From Halobacillus faecis (lineage in GTDB: Bacteria > Bacillota > Bacilli > Bacillales > Halobacillaceae), in NCBI RefSeq assembly GCF_007991335.1, contig NZ_BJYD01000012.1, positions 310,001 through 374,000 on the forward strand: DNA of 64,000 bases, read 5' to 3'. The notes below the pieces were generated by a model. The model was given only the letters and a program-made list of their open reading frames with translations, searched no databases and had not been told where the DNA came from. Position numbers and translations under genes: made by a program. Positions 1 to 8,287 of this stretch are shown here, in pieces. Each line of letters opens with the position of its first letter. Position 1 is the first letter of the stretch.

Positions 1-1
1 T

Positions 2-271
2 AAGTCCGCTTTACCTTTAGGTTGTTATAACGGGGAAGAAAAAACAATTGATGAGATATTGAATGTGTCTGCCGCCTATGCCCATCTTTCACCTGTAGCA
101 AACGTAACGGGACAACCGGCGATGAGTATTCCTCTCTATTGGAATGAAGAAAATGTTCCGATTGGTTCCCATTTCACCGGGAGATTCGGCGATGAACGAA
201 CCCTGTTGAAGTTGGCCTCCCAGCTTGAAGAAGCACGCCCGTGGTGGCACAAGTATAACGAAATCATCTAA
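2..271 (+). CDS. Amidase, C-terminal fragment (gene begins before the window)
   Basis: The open frame runs in from the left edge and ends at TAA 269-271, giving about 89 residues. The visible part resembles the C-terminus of amidase-signature hydrolases: a stretch 'ANVTGQPAMSIPL' followed by 'VPIGSHFTGRFGDERTLLKLASQLE' type sequence and a final aromatic 'PWW'. In this family this end packs against the Ser-cisSer-Lys catalytic core, which lies outside the window, so substrate and completeness cannot be judged. A clear terminator follows at once, so it is the last gene of its transcript. Family assignment is by recall of the C-terminal motif only. Confidence 0.75.
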   Translation, partial: KSALPLGCYNGEEKTIDEILNVSAAYAHLSPVANVTGQPAMSIPLYWNEENVPIGSHFTGRFGDERTLLKLASQLEEARPWWHKYNEII

Positions 272-313
272 AAGAACCAGAAGTCCCTGCCATGGGATTT
301 CTGGTTCTTTACT
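271..313 (+). terminator. Rho-independent terminator after the amidase
   Basis: A perfect inverted repeat (AAAGAACCAGAA ... TTCTGGTTCTTT) with a short internal stem starts at the last base of the amidase stop codon and is followed by a T-rich stretch. Confidence 0.8.
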
Positions 314-335
314 TTTGTCCCTTATTAAACAATAT

Positions 336-560
336 GGCAGGTTTCTTGAAGACATAGTTTCGAGACTTTTTTTGAGTGGGTGGGGGCTGCGGGGAATAGC
401 TCGCTTTCCGCGGGAGCGCGGTGAGCCTCCTCGGACTTCGTCCTGTGGGTCTCACCCTGCACTTTTTTCCCGCAGGAGTCTCGCCATTCCCCTCCGCCCC
501 TGATTCCCATTTTGGCAAACGAAACCCGAAAGCATCTCGAAACTGAGTCTTCAAGTATAG
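336..560. repeat. Palindromic intergenic repeat, copy 1
   Basis: This fills most of the 300-base gap between the amidase and the next gene. The ends are inverted copies of each other (CTTGAAGACATAGTTTCGAGA at the left is close to the reverse complement of TCTCGAAACTGAGTCTTCAAG at the right). Inside are nested inverted segments: GGGGAAT/ATTCCCC, CGGGA/TCCCG, GTGAG/CTCAC and a GGAC-TTC-GTCC tip, so the whole can fold as one long imperfect hairpin. The centre is much richer in G+C than its surroundings. Related copies lie near 11.1, 22.0, 40.8, 55.3 and 60.1 kb. Short open frames inside it are artefacts of the repeat. Confidence 0.85.
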
Positions 561-570
561 GAAGCGTTAG

Positions 571-1323
571 TTAGAAGTGTTTGTGGAGCCAGTTGGTCGC
601 TGCTTTTTCAACGTGGTCAAGGTAACCCTCAAAGCTGTGAGGGGCTCCTTCAATGATCGTCAACTGCGAGGAAGGTGGGAGCCATTTCATTCCCTTTTGG
701 GTCAAAGGCAGTAAAATTTCTTCTTCTCCCTGGTCCCCATGCACAATCAGGACAGGGCATTGGATAGAGGACAGCAACACCTCCTGATTTACTTTTTCAA
801 AGTCTACTAACATCTGCTTTGATATGACAATCTCTTCACGATAAAGGTCTTCCATAGGTTGTTTCAGATAACCGGTTTCCTTTAGTTCCTCTAGTTGAGA
901 GGAAGTGAATTCTTCTGTCCAATCGTATGTAACAGGACCGGTCCCTGCTCCTGTAAGAATCATGGTTTTAATATAAGTGGGTTGATAGCTTTCCAGGCAG
1001 ACGCGTGCTCCTAAGCTGTGGCCGTATAGAGCGATTTCAGTAAATCCCCTGGATACGGCATCATCAATGGCAGCTGTAAGATCACTGATTTCAGCTTCGA
1101 GGGTTAACGGGCGGTTTTCACTTTCTCCACATCCACCAAAATCAAACCGCATCACGTTGTATCCGAGGTGTTGGAAACGTTCTGCAAAGCGATCGAATCG
1201 ACCTCGCGATGAGCGGTTGGAACGAAAGCCGTGGCACATGATGATCAACTTGTCATTTGTCCCCTTTTGAAAAACCCCTCTTAGTTTCAATCCTTGGTTA
1301 TTTCGAAAAGTAATCTTCTCCAT
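571..1323 (-). CDS. Alpha/beta hydrolase (serine esterase-like)
   Basis: A 250-residue soluble alpha/beta hydrolase. The nucleophile elbow is GHSLGA with Ser103; the oxyanion region is 'CHGFRSN' near residue 30; Asp197 in 'VHGDQG' and His229 in 'GAPHSF' complete the triad in the usual order and spacing. Such proteins hydrolyse esters or related bonds; the substrate cannot be read from sequence. There is no signal peptide, so it is cytoplasmic. A GGAGG ribosome binding site lies just before the ATG at 1323. The gene is divergent from the HTH gene that follows, sharing a 150-base AT-rich gap. Confidence 0.85.
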   Translation of the reverse strand: MEKITFRNNQGLKLRGVFQKGTNDKLIIMCHGFRSNRSSRGRFDRFAERFQHLGYNVMRFDFGGCGESENRPLTLEAEISDLTAAIDDAVSRGFTEIALYGHSLGARVCLESYQPTYIKTMILTGAGTGPVTYDWTEEFTSSQLEELKETGYLKQPMEDLYREEIVISKQMLVDFEKVNQEVLLSSIQCPVLIVHGDQGEEEILLPLTQKGMKWLPPSSQLTIIEGAPHSFEGYLDHVEKAATNWLHKHF

Positions 1324-1386
1324 TTCCCTACCTCCAAAGCTTTCTTAACAGTTTATCATAAAATAGTAAATTTTAATTTTTAATTT

Positions 1387-1448
1387 AAAAGTAATTAAAA
1401 TCACTTTTTAAAGTAAAAGTTATTGCTTTTAAGGGTAATTTATATTAC
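1387..1448 (+). promoter_or_regulatory. AT-rich divergent control region with inverted repeats
   Basis: Between the divergent hydrolase and HTH genes lie three inverted repeats: AAAAGT/ACTTTT (1387-1392 and 1403-1408), AAAAG/CTTTT (1415-1419 and 1426-1430), and a perfect GTAAT-TTAT-ATTAC palindrome (1435-1448). The last sits in the likely promoter of the HTH gene, just before TATAAAG and the ribosome binding site. They are plausible operators for the adjacent HTH protein. The repeats are seen; the operator role is inferred. Confidence 0.5.
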
Positions 1449-1475
1449 TGTATAAAGTAACAAAGGAGGTAAATG

Positions 1476-2516
1476 ATGGAATCTATTCACTTGAATGTTG
1501 CGCTTTTAAGAAGACGGGTGCCGAACTTAACGAAAGCGGCAAGGTCTGTGGGGTTAAGGCCTGCAACAGTTTCGAATCTTTGTACAGGTAAAATTGCGTT
1601 GGGTAGAACCGAAGTGCGGACGTTGGTCGCTTTGGCAAGCTTAGCGGAGTGTAGTGTGGATGAACTGATTATCAGAGGGGAGAAATTCGAAATGATTGAA
1701 ACGGGAATCAAGACGGTCGATTTGTTCGCGCCATTGGCTAAAGGTGGAACGGCTGGTTTAGTAGCCAGGCCGGGTATGGGGCAGTTGGTAGTTTTAGCAG
1801 AAATCTTTCATCGCTTGAAAAAAGAAGGATACTTCATTGTCATGCTTCAGCCCAAAGGAGATCATCCGGAGGTTTCGGACATTACAGCTGATGTAGATTC
1901 CATCCACCTCTCTATAGACGAAGCGGAGAAGGCAGTTGTTCAAGCGTCTAAAACCCATGAAGTTATTTTCGTATCCGATCGTTCTCATGTGCAGAATGGA
2001 AGCATTTATCGTCTTCAGGAAAAATGGGCAGGGGAGGCGTCCGTTACTACATTTCTCGTGGATTTGAAAGGGGAAGCTGTAGATGAAGATTTGCCATATG
2101 GACCTCTTGAGACCTTATGGCAGTTTGATATGGACCTGTCTGCGCGTCATATGTATCCCGCAATCCATCCGATCTACTCCACGTCTTCCGTTTTAGAAGG
2201 TGCCAACTTGGATCAGGAGCATTTTTCAACCCAACAAAAAGCTCAAAAAATGTTGCGTCGGTACCGTGAATTGAAATCTATCGTTCGTGCGAGTGGGATG
2301 GACCCTTTGTCAGATGCAGATAAGCAGCTGTTTAAGCGTGGAGAAAGATTAGAGTCTTACCTAACCCAGCCATTTTTTGTAGCCGAGGCATTTACAGGTG
2401 TGAAAGGGGCTCATGTTCCAATTAAAAAGATGCTTGCAGACGTAAGGAAAATTACGGATGGGGTCTACGATCACAAAGGAGTCGACGAATTCTCTATGAT
2501 CGGCAGTATGGATTAA
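1476..2516 (+). CDS. XRE-like HTH fused to a degenerate F1-ATPase beta-subunit-like domain
   Basis: Residue numbers count from the upstream ATG at 1473; the ATG at 1476 is preferred because it lies six bases after the AGGAGG box. Residues 1-70 look like a helix-turn-helix of XRE type ('AARSVGLRPATVSNLCTG', then 'LASLAECSVDELI'). Residues 74-347 follow the F-type ATP synthase beta subunit in order: 'IETGIKTVDLFAPLAKGG', a P-loop position, 'MYPAIHPIYSTSSVL' (beta: IYPAVDPLDSTSR), 'RYRELKSIV', 'MDPLSDADK' (DELSEED loop), 'QPFFVAEAFTG' and 'VYDHKGVDEFSMIG'. The P-loop reads ARPGMGQL, lacking the Lys-Thr of GxxGxGKT, and the catalytic GER is SDR (near residue 169), so ATP hydrolysis is unlikely. 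It is shorter than beta (about 470 residues), lacking the N-terminal barrel. Probably a DNA-binding regulator; its ligand is unknown. The homology is clear by eye, the function is not. Confidence 0.75.
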   Translation: MESIHLNVALLRRRVPNLTKAARSVGLRPATVSNLCTGKIALGRTEVRTLVALASLAECSVDELIIRGEKFEMIETGIKTVDLFAPLAKGGTAGLVARPGMGQLVVLAEIFHRLKKEGYFIVMLQPKGDHPEVSDITADVDSIHLSIDEAEKAVVQASKTHEVIFVSDRSHVQNGSIYRLQEKWAGEASVTTFLVDLKGEAVDEDLPYGPLETLWQFDMDLSARHMYPAIHPIYSTSSVLEGANLDQEHFSTQQKAQKMLRRYRELKSIVRASGMDPLSDADKQLFKRGERLESYLTQPFFVAEAFTGVKGAHVPIKKMLADVRKITDGVYDHKGVDEFSMIGSMD

Positions 2517-2582
2517 ATTGAAATATATGGAGGATGAAACAGAAGCATACGGTAGGATATAGGGAAGAAAAAAATTTTCATG

Positions 2583-2652
2583 AAAAAACGTTTACATGAA
2601 AAAAGACAGTTTCAGCTGTAAATTAGCGGGGAATCTCCTGAAAACGTTCGAA
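2583..2652 (+). promoter_or_regulatory. Two cre-like sites upstream of the MFS gene
   Basis: AAAAAACGTTTACA (2583-2596) and TGAAAACGTTCGAA (2639-2652) each match most positions of the CcpA consensus TGWAANCGNTNWCA. They lie in the leader of the MFS gene and suggest carbon catabolite control. Matches are imperfect, so this is a candidate only. Confidence 0.35.
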
Positions 2653-2681
2653 ATATAAACAACTTTTCAGGAGGTACCCAA

Positions 2682-3854
2682 ATGACAAAGGGAAGAAGTA
2701 TACATGCATTAATTATTCTTATGTTCACCCAATTTATTTCGGGTGGTGTAACCAATACAAAAGGAATAGTACTCGATCAGGTAGAAAAGGACCTGGGACT
2801 CGATATGAGTCAATTCGGGCTGGTCGTTCTTATTTTCCAACTCGGATTCACGCTTGCTAGTGTTCTCATTGGCTACTATACCGATAAAAAAGGCTTGCGA
2901 ACGATGACGATCATCGGGTCTATCATCATGGGGCTTGGTTTCCTCGGAACAGGTCTTGCACCTAATATTATGTTCTTCTTAGGTTTCTATATGATTGTAG
3001 GGTTCGGTTTAGGGGCACTCGGTGTCGCTTCCAATGCAATCGTTCCTGCGGCATACCCGAAAAAGCAAAATCAGATGTTCAACCTTGCCATGGGTGTTTA
3101 CGGATTAGGAATGGTGCTATTTCCACAGTTTCTAAACTACATGTTCCAATTTGCATCGTGGCGTTATTTTTATATAGGAATTGCCGTCAGTTTAGTTGCT
3201 GTGATCATTTATATTACAAGCGTAGCTTTTCCATCAGGAAAAGCAGAAAAAATCGATTTGAAAGCATTCATCCCTATGTTGAAAGACGCTCAGTTTGTTT
3301 TTCTCATGATTTTTCTTGTCTTCCAAGTATCTGCGGAAGTGTCGTTCATGAATTTCTTCCCGACGTATTTGAAGTCACTTGACCTGGGCGGCATGTCAAC
3401 GGCGAATAAAGAGGACATGGTAGCCACCATCTTGTCTGTCTTCTCCATCTTCTTCATGGCAGGTCGCCTTGGTGTCGCCTATTTGACCAATTGGATTAAT
3501 GAGCGCATTATTTTAATTACGTTTTCTGCCGGCGCTTTGTTAATGGTAGGAGCCAGTTTCCTAGTCGCTGAGAATTTCCCTTACTTGTTCGCTGGGGCAG
3601 GATTGTTTTTCTCAACCTTGTTCCCGACCGCGACAGCGTTTGGTACTCAGTTATCTAAAACAGGTGGTTCAGCGCTTGGACTCATTTATATCGCTGCAGG
3701 AATCGGCGGTGGTATTGCGGGTTACATTGTCGGACTAGCTTCTGAAGCTTTCGGAATGGCCGGTGGTTTCAGTATCGTGATTGTCTTCCTTGCTCTTATG
3801 TTCATAACAACGTTCTTCCTCAATAGTAAGAAATCAAGTCAGACTCAAGCCTAG
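2682..3854 (+). CDS. MFS transporter, 12 transmembrane segments
   Basis: A 390-residue integral membrane protein with about twelve hydrophobic segments and the MFS motif A after segment 2 ('GYYTDKKGLRTM', form GxxxDKKGxR). The N-terminal half has 'FISGGVTNTKGIVLDQVEKDLG', and the C-terminal half 'FGTQLSKTGGSALGLIYIAAGIGGG'. The fold is that of proton-coupled carriers; the substrate cannot be told, though the cre-like sites upstream would fit a carbon source or metabolite. The ribosome binding site TCAGGAGGT is seven bases before ATG. It stands alone and ends in a terminator. Confidence 0.85.
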   Translation: MTKGRSIHALIILMFTQFISGGVTNTKGIVLDQVEKDLGLDMSQFGLVVLIFQLGFTLASVLIGYYTDKKGLRTMTIIGSIIMGLGFLGTGLAPNIMFFLGFYMIVGFGLGALGVASNAIVPAAYPKKQNQMFNLAMGVYGLGMVLFPQFLNYMFQFASWRYFYIGIAVSLVAVIIYITSVAFPSGKAEKIDLKAFIPMLKDAQFVFLMIFLVFQVSAEVSFMNFFPTYLKSLDLGGMSTANKEDMVATILSVFSIFFMAGRLGVAYLTNWINERIILITFSAGALLMVGASFLVAENFPYLFAGAGLFFSTLFPTATAFGTQLSKTGGSALGLIYIAAGIGGGIAGYIVGLASEAFGMAGGFSIVIVFLALMFITTFFLNSKKSSQTQA

Positions 3855-3861
3855 ATGTAAG

Positions 3862-3890
3862 CACTCCGTCACTATTGGCGGAGTGTTTTT
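3862..3890 (+). terminator. Terminator after the MFS gene
   Basis: CACTCCG/CGGAGTG stem with an eleven-base loop followed by TTTTTG, seven bases after the MFS stop codon. Confidence 0.85.
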
Positions 3891-3990
3891 GTGAAGGGCG
3901 ATCACCCACAACAATTGAAATGGTTTGCTCTCATCTAGTTATAAATTTCCTTCATCTCTTGTAAAATGGTAGATATGAGGGAGGATGACG

Positions 3991-5277
3991 ATGAAGAAGC
4001 TATTTTTAATAGGTCTTGTACTTTTTATCATTACCGGCTGCAACGGAAAAAATGAGGAAGCTGAAGGCCAGGAAGATAAACAGTTGGAAGGTCACTGGGA
4101 GGGGGAAATTCAAATCCCCAATCAACCATTGAACATTTTGGTCGACTTTAAGTCAGGAGAAGATTGGCAAGGGACAATCACTATTCCTGCACAGAACGTT
4201 ACAGATTTTTCATTAACTGAAATAGCTGCCAAGGAAGGAAATGTTTCTTTTAAAATGCCTCTACCAGGGCAGTCTGTTCAGTTTGATGGAGAACTAGATG
4301 GAGAGCGGTTGAGCGGAACTTTTACACAGAACGGACAAACGTTTCCATTCTCATTGACAAAAGGTGAAAGGGAAGGGAAAGAAGAAGGGGAGTTCTTGTC
4401 CATTGAAACCTCTACAGGACAATTATATGGCGAGTTATTGCTGCCTGATCATGAAGGTCCCTATCCTGTTGCTTTAATTATCCCGGGTTCAGGACCGACG
4501 GATCGGAATGGAAACTCTCAAGGTGCAGGAAACAATAATAGTCTCAAACTTTTGGCGGAATCCTTAGCGGACAAAGGGATTGCTTCCTTAAGATATGATA
4601 AAAGAGGCGCAGGCAAAAATATGAATGCCGTAACTGGCAACAGTGAAATGAGATTTGAAGTTTTCATTGATGATGCTAAACAATGGCTGGAAACGTTAGA
4701 AGATGATAAACGCATTACGAACATAGCTGTGATTGGTCACAGTCAAGGTTCCCTTGTCGGAATGATGGCGGCAGGTGCTGAAACGACAGAAGCATTTATT
4801 TCCTTGGCAGGGGCAGGTCAGACCATCGATCATGTATTAGAAAATCAACTCGGTGACAGTTTACCGGAAGACTTGTTCAAAGAAAGTCAAACAATACTTG
4901 GGGAAATGCGGGATGGAAAGACGGTTGATGATGTCAGCCAGTCTCTGCAAGGGGTTTTTGCTCCAGATGTCCAACCTTTTCTCCTTTCATGGATGGCATA
5001 CGATCCTGCTGAGCAATTGGCTGAATTGGATGTTCCGACATTAATTGTGAATGGCACGAATGATATTCAAGTACCAGATTCGGAAGCGCAGCTCTTGAAA
5101 AAAGCAGAGCCAGAGGCGGAACTCATGCTTGTGGATGGGATGAATCATGTGCTGAAGGAAGCTCCTGAGAATAGAGATGAAAACTTAGCCACCTACACAA
5201 ACCCTGACCTGCCTCTTGCGGATGGACTTGTAGAGGGCATGATTGAATTTCTGAACCAACACGGCTTTGACCAGTAA
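3991..5277 (+). CDS. Lipoprotein alpha/beta hydrolase
   Basis: The start is taken at ATG 3991, six bases after GAGGGAGG; an in-frame ATG at 3985 touches that box. The product of about 428 residues begins with a lysine-containing hydrophobic signal ending in a lipobox 'IITGC', so it should be lipid-anchored outside the membrane. Residues 30-130 form an all-beta region also seen in front of such hydrolases; from about 140 comes an alpha/beta hydrolase domain with 'IPGSGPTDRNGN' (oxyanion region), nucleophile elbow GHSQG (Ser near 251), Asp in 'VNGTNDIQVP' and His in 'MNHVLKEAP'. The domain order recalls secreted acyl-esterase/peptidase-like hydrolases of Bacillaceae. Substrate unknown. Confidence 0.85.
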   Translation: MKKLFLIGLVLFIITGCNGKNEEAEGQEDKQLEGHWEGEIQIPNQPLNILVDFKSGEDWQGTITIPAQNVTDFSLTEIAAKEGNVSFKMPLPGQSVQFDGELDGERLSGTFTQNGQTFPFSLTKGEREGKEEGEFLSIETSTGQLYGELLLPDHEGPYPVALIIPGSGPTDRNGNSQGAGNNNSLKLLAESLADKGIASLRYDKRGAGKNMNAVTGNSEMRFEVFIDDAKQWLETLEDDKRITNIAVIGHSQGSLVGMMAAGAETTEAFISLAGAGQTIDHVLENQLGDSLPEDLFKESQTILGEMRDGKTVDDVSQSLQGVFAPDVQPFLLSWMAYDPAEQLAELDVPTLIVNGTNDIQVPDSEAQLLKKAEPEAELMLVDGMNHVLKEAPENRDENLATYTNPDLPLADGLVEGMIEFLNQHGFDQ

Positions 5278-5326
5278 AGGACGTAAAGCTGAACCTTAGA
5301 GATAAAGGAGTTTGAATAAAGCAAGA

Positions 5327-5366
5327 AAAAAGAGGGACCGCCTATTTAGGCGGTCCCTCTCTTTTT
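5327..5366. terminator. Bidirectional terminator
   Basis: A near-perfect hairpin, AGAGGGACCGCC/GGCGGTCCCTCT, flanked by A-run and T-run, lies between the convergent hydrolase and Bax-inhibitor genes and can serve both strands. Confidence 0.9.
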
Positions 5367-5372
5367 GATCGT

Positions 5373-6095
5373 TCAGCGTCTAAGTTTTTGAAGGAGGCGG
5401 AGAATTTCGATGTATAACCAGACAAGGGTTACGATTAAGCCGAAAGCTCCGTACCATTCCATGTGCTTGGGCGCGCCACGGTTGACGCCTTTTTCAATGA
5501 AATCAAAATCAAGAACGAGATTCAAAGCAGCGATGGCCACAATAAAGAGGCTGATGCCAATTCCGATAGGACCGCTGGAATGGAGATAGGGGACGGTCAT
5601 ACCGAAAAAGTTCAGGATGAAATTGACTAGATAAACGAGAAAAATACCTAACGTGGCGGAAACGACCATCAGCCGGAAGTTTCTGGTGACCTTTATGACT
5701 CTTGTTGCATAAAGAATCAATAAAGCTCCCATCACGGCCAGTGTTAAGCTGACTGCTTGAATGACAATCCCCGAATAAGCTCCCTCGACAAAGGCGGAAA
5801 TGCCGCCGATGAAAAAGCCTTCGAGCGCTGCGTATATTGGAGCAGTGACGGGCGCAGCTTTAGGGAAGAAGGCAGTAATTAAAGCGAAAATAAGCCCTCC
5901 AATGGCGCCGATGATCATCATAAGTGTCACATCGACTCCCAGTGAGTACTGGTACCATGTGTACGCCGCTGTACCTACCAAAAATATAAACAGGAGGGCT
6001 ATTTTTGCAGTCGTACCGCCCAGGGTCATCGCCTTTCCTGATGACGCAGAACGCTGAAATGTATCATCTTTTAAAACGGGATTTCCCGATCTCAT
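5373..6095 (-). CDS. Bax inhibitor-1/YccA family membrane protein
   Basis: A 240-residue protein with a polar N-terminus of about 28 residues and seven hydrophobic segments. The features of the family are visible: 'YAALEGFFIGGISAFVE' in the third segment region, 'NLVLDFDFIEKGVNRGAPKHMEWYGAFGL' with the acidic pair that forms the pH-sensing centre, and a C-terminal 'LVWLYIEILRLL' with basic tail. Members of this family act as proton-sensitive calcium leak channels or stress proteins. The ribosome binding site AGAAGGAG precedes ATG 6095. It is the last gene before a two-component system on the same strand but is spaced from it by 60 bases. Confidence 0.9.
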   Translation of the reverse strand: MRSGNPVLKDDTFQRSASSGKAMTLGGTTAKIALLFIFLVGTAAYTWYQYSLGVDVTLMMIIGAIGGLIFALITAFFPKAAPVTAPIYAALEGFFIGGISAFVEGAYSGIVIQAVSLTLAVMGALLILYATRVIKVTRNFRLMVVSATLGIFLVYLVNFILNFFGMTVPYLHSSGPIGIGISLFIVAIAALNLVLDFDFIEKGVNRGAPKHMEWYGAFGLIVTLVWLYIEILRLLQKLRR

Positions 6096-6156
6096 CTTAC
6101 CACTCCTTCTCTATGCATCTTCTATGGGATATACCCTTCCTGGACACGAGAGACAC

Positions 6157-6777
6157 TTAATGGGCATACCACTTGTAAAGCTTTTTCGGTCGTCCGATTT
6201 TCTGATGGCTGACCACTTGCTTGACTTTGCCTTCCTCTAGCAAGTGCATGAGGTACCGGTATACGGTGGGGTAGGCAAGGCCAATCTCCTTTGAAATGAC
6301 GTCCACAGGGTAGGCATCACGATTTTCCTGTAAATAGTTTGATATGGAACTTAATGTTCCTTTGCTGATTCCTTTGGCGGTGAATACGTCATCATCATCT
6401 TCTTGCTTGTTTTTCATATTAGCAATTTGGGCATGTAGCTTGATTCTGGAAATGAGGTCAGGAGCTTTTACTGGCTTTAAGGCAAAGTCGGTGGCGCCTT
6501 CCTCCAGGAAGCGGTCAGCCACTTCTTGTCGTTCATCTACCGTCAGCACGAGAATAGGAACAAAGGTATTGTGTTTTCGAATTTCCCTGACAGTTTGAAG
6601 GCCATCCATTTCCGGCATATGGTAATCGACAAGGATGACGTCATACGTTCCTTTTAAAAACATACCGACACCTTCGCGTCCGTTCACTGCTGTGTCTGAT
6701 TCCCACCCGGCATGTTTACAAAACTCTGTCAGCATGTAACGTAAGGATTCGTCATTATCCATGATCAGTATTTTCAT
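6157..6777 (-). CDS. Response regulator, receiver plus HTH of CitB/DcuR kind
   Basis: A 206-residue response regulator. Residues 1-120 are a receiver domain with acidic pocket 'MDNDE', phospho-acceptor Asp51 in 'ILVDYHMPEMDG', Thr in 'VLTVDE' and Lys in 'ALKPVKAP'. A short acidic linker ('KQEDDDDV') leads to a C-terminal winged HTH ('VISKEIGLAYPTVYRYLMHLLEEGKV'), the arrangement of citrate/C4-dicarboxylate regulators. Its start lies inside the end of the histidine kinase gene (23-base overlap), so the pair is translationally coupled and should be cognate. Target genes are not evident in the window. Confidence 0.9.
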   Translation of the reverse strand: MKILIMDNDESLRYMLTEFCKHAGWESDTAVNGREGVGMFLKGTYDVILVDYHMPEMDGLQTVREIRKHNTFVPILVLTVDERQEVADRFLEEGATDFALKPVKAPDLISRIKLHAQIANMKNKQEDDDDVFTAKGISKGTLSSISNYLQENRDAYPVDVISKEIGLAYPTVYRYLMHLLEEGKVKQVVSHQKIGRPKKLYKWYAH

Positions 6778-8110
6778 CTCGTACTCTCTCCTTCGGTAAA
6801 TGGATCCAGAATATCGTTCCTACCCCTTGTTCGCTTTCAATCGATAGCTCTGCTCCGTGTTCTTGGACGACATTTTTAACGAATGTCAGCCCTACACCAG
6901 GATGGGATTTCGTACTGTATCCTGCGTTCCAAATTTTATTGATATTGGATTGGCTGATGCCATGTCCATTGTCTTTTACACCAATCCGTATGCCTGCTTG
7001 CTCTACTTTAGTAGCGATGGTCACTTTGGCGTCTTTTTTTCCTTCGACGGCATCACTGGCATTATCAATTAAGTTGACAAGCGCTCGTGTCATCCGAATT
7101 TTATTAATATAGATTTCAATATTTTCATCGGCGGCTAAATCGAACGCATAGATGGTGGCTGAATCTGATAGTTTATTTGCGCGTACATATTCGATGAATG
7201 TCTTCAATGTGCACCAATTTTTCTTCTCGTGATACAAGATTTCAGAAACCATATCGCTGGTTGCTTGAATAGAAGAAGAAATTTTGTTGGTGTACTGAAG
7301 GATTTCTTCGTCCTTTGTTTTCATTTGAATGAGGCTGTTCAGTCCCTCCATCAGGGATAAGGGAGTTTTTAAGTCATGAACAAGATGGAGTGCTTCTCTA
7401 CCAGAACGTGACTCTACCATGTCGAGCCGGGCGATATCCAAGTCCTGTCTCATTTTGGCTTTTTGTTCTGCAACAGTTAAGTACACGGCAAGAAAGGTTG
7501 CATTTACGATGAATACCGCAAAAAAGACGAGGCTGTAGAAACTTAACGTACTTCCGAATCCTAACTCCGCGGCCATTCTTTTCACTTCCATGGAAATTTC
7601 CCCACCGCCAAATCCGAAGGAGCTTAGGAAAAGTACCGTATCCAGCCATTGGAAACCCAAAAGCAATTGGGCGAGAATGAAAGCTTTGAATACAGGGCGT
7701 AATTGACCATTTCCTAAAAAATGAAGAACGGCGATTGATAATAAAAGAAAAATGGCCGGCCCGCCGAAGTGATAGTTGATTGAATTGTACCCGTTAATCA
7801 TGGCGTAAACCAATGGGATGATTACTACAGGAACGGCAACCTTCAGCCATGGCCGGCTCAACTTCACTCCAAGCTCATCTCCAAGAAGAAGGGCCCCGAT
7901 GTAATGGGGGAGGGCTCTTACCGTGTTTAACATGACGAGGCCGAAGGCAGCCATCATTAGTGTAGCCCCTGATGGAGCGGCCTGAAGTCTCTCGATGACA
8001 GCGGCTAGACCCGACCTCTCAACGCTCAGCCACAGCGGCATCGTCATCCCAATCAATATGAGAACGATTTTAATCCATATACTCTTCGACTTTAGCAATT
8101 CCGATATCAT
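6755..8110 (-). CDS. Membrane sensor histidine kinase
   Basis: About 451 residues from ATG 8110, which has AGGGTGA at good spacing; a GTG at 8119 inside that box is the alternative. The first 220 residues hold six or seven hydrophobic segments with little extracytoplasmic loop, so the signal is probably sensed in the membrane. The kinase core has an H-box 'LVHDLKTPLSLMEG', an N-box 'NLIDNASDAV', a G1 box 'KDNGHGIS' and 'GVGLTFVKNVV'. The weak 'HDLKTP' form of the H-box is unusual but complete. It overlaps the response regulator gene and is divergent from pabA. Confidence 0.85.
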   Translation of the reverse strand: MISELLKSKSIWIKIVLILIGMTMPLWLSVERSGLAAVIERLQAAPSGATLMMAAFGLVMLNTVRALPHYIGALLLGDELGVKLSRPWLKVAVPVVIIPLVYAMINGYNSINYHFGGPAIFLLLSIAVLHFLGNGQLRPVFKAFILAQLLLGFQWLDTVLFLSSFGFGGGEISMEVKRMAAELGFGSTLSFYSLVFFAVFIVNATFLAVYLTVAEQKAKMRQDLDIARLDMVESRSGREALHLVHDLKTPLSLMEGLNSLIQMKTKDEEILQYTNKISSSIQATSDMVSEILYHEKKNWCTLKTFIEYVRANKLSDSATIYAFDLAADENIEIYINKIRMTRALVNLIDNASDAVEGKKDAKVTIATKVEQAGIRIGVKDNGHGISQSNINKIWNAGYSTKSHPGVGLTFVKNVVQEHGAELSIESEQGVGTIFWIHLPKERVRDENTDHG

Positions 8111-8287
8111 GGCAGTCACCCTAACGACGAGATCTTTCTATATATTCTAATATATGAGACTGATATTTTCGATTCTTTTTTCCTTTGAAGCACTACAAAG
8201 TGATGATTTTCCATTCTTATCATCTATGGAAACCTGGCACGCGGTAGTATAATAGACATATATTCAGGATGAAAGGTGTCCGCAACT

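Noticed and set aside
309-554. Open frames inside repeat copy 1 on both strands
   Set aside because: They follow the GC-rich palindrome, differ between copies and lack start signals.
8235-8250. TGGCAC near the pabA promoter as a sigma-54 (-24) element
   Set aside because: No TTGCA-like -12 element at the right spacing; TATAAT at 8248-8253 explains the promoter better.
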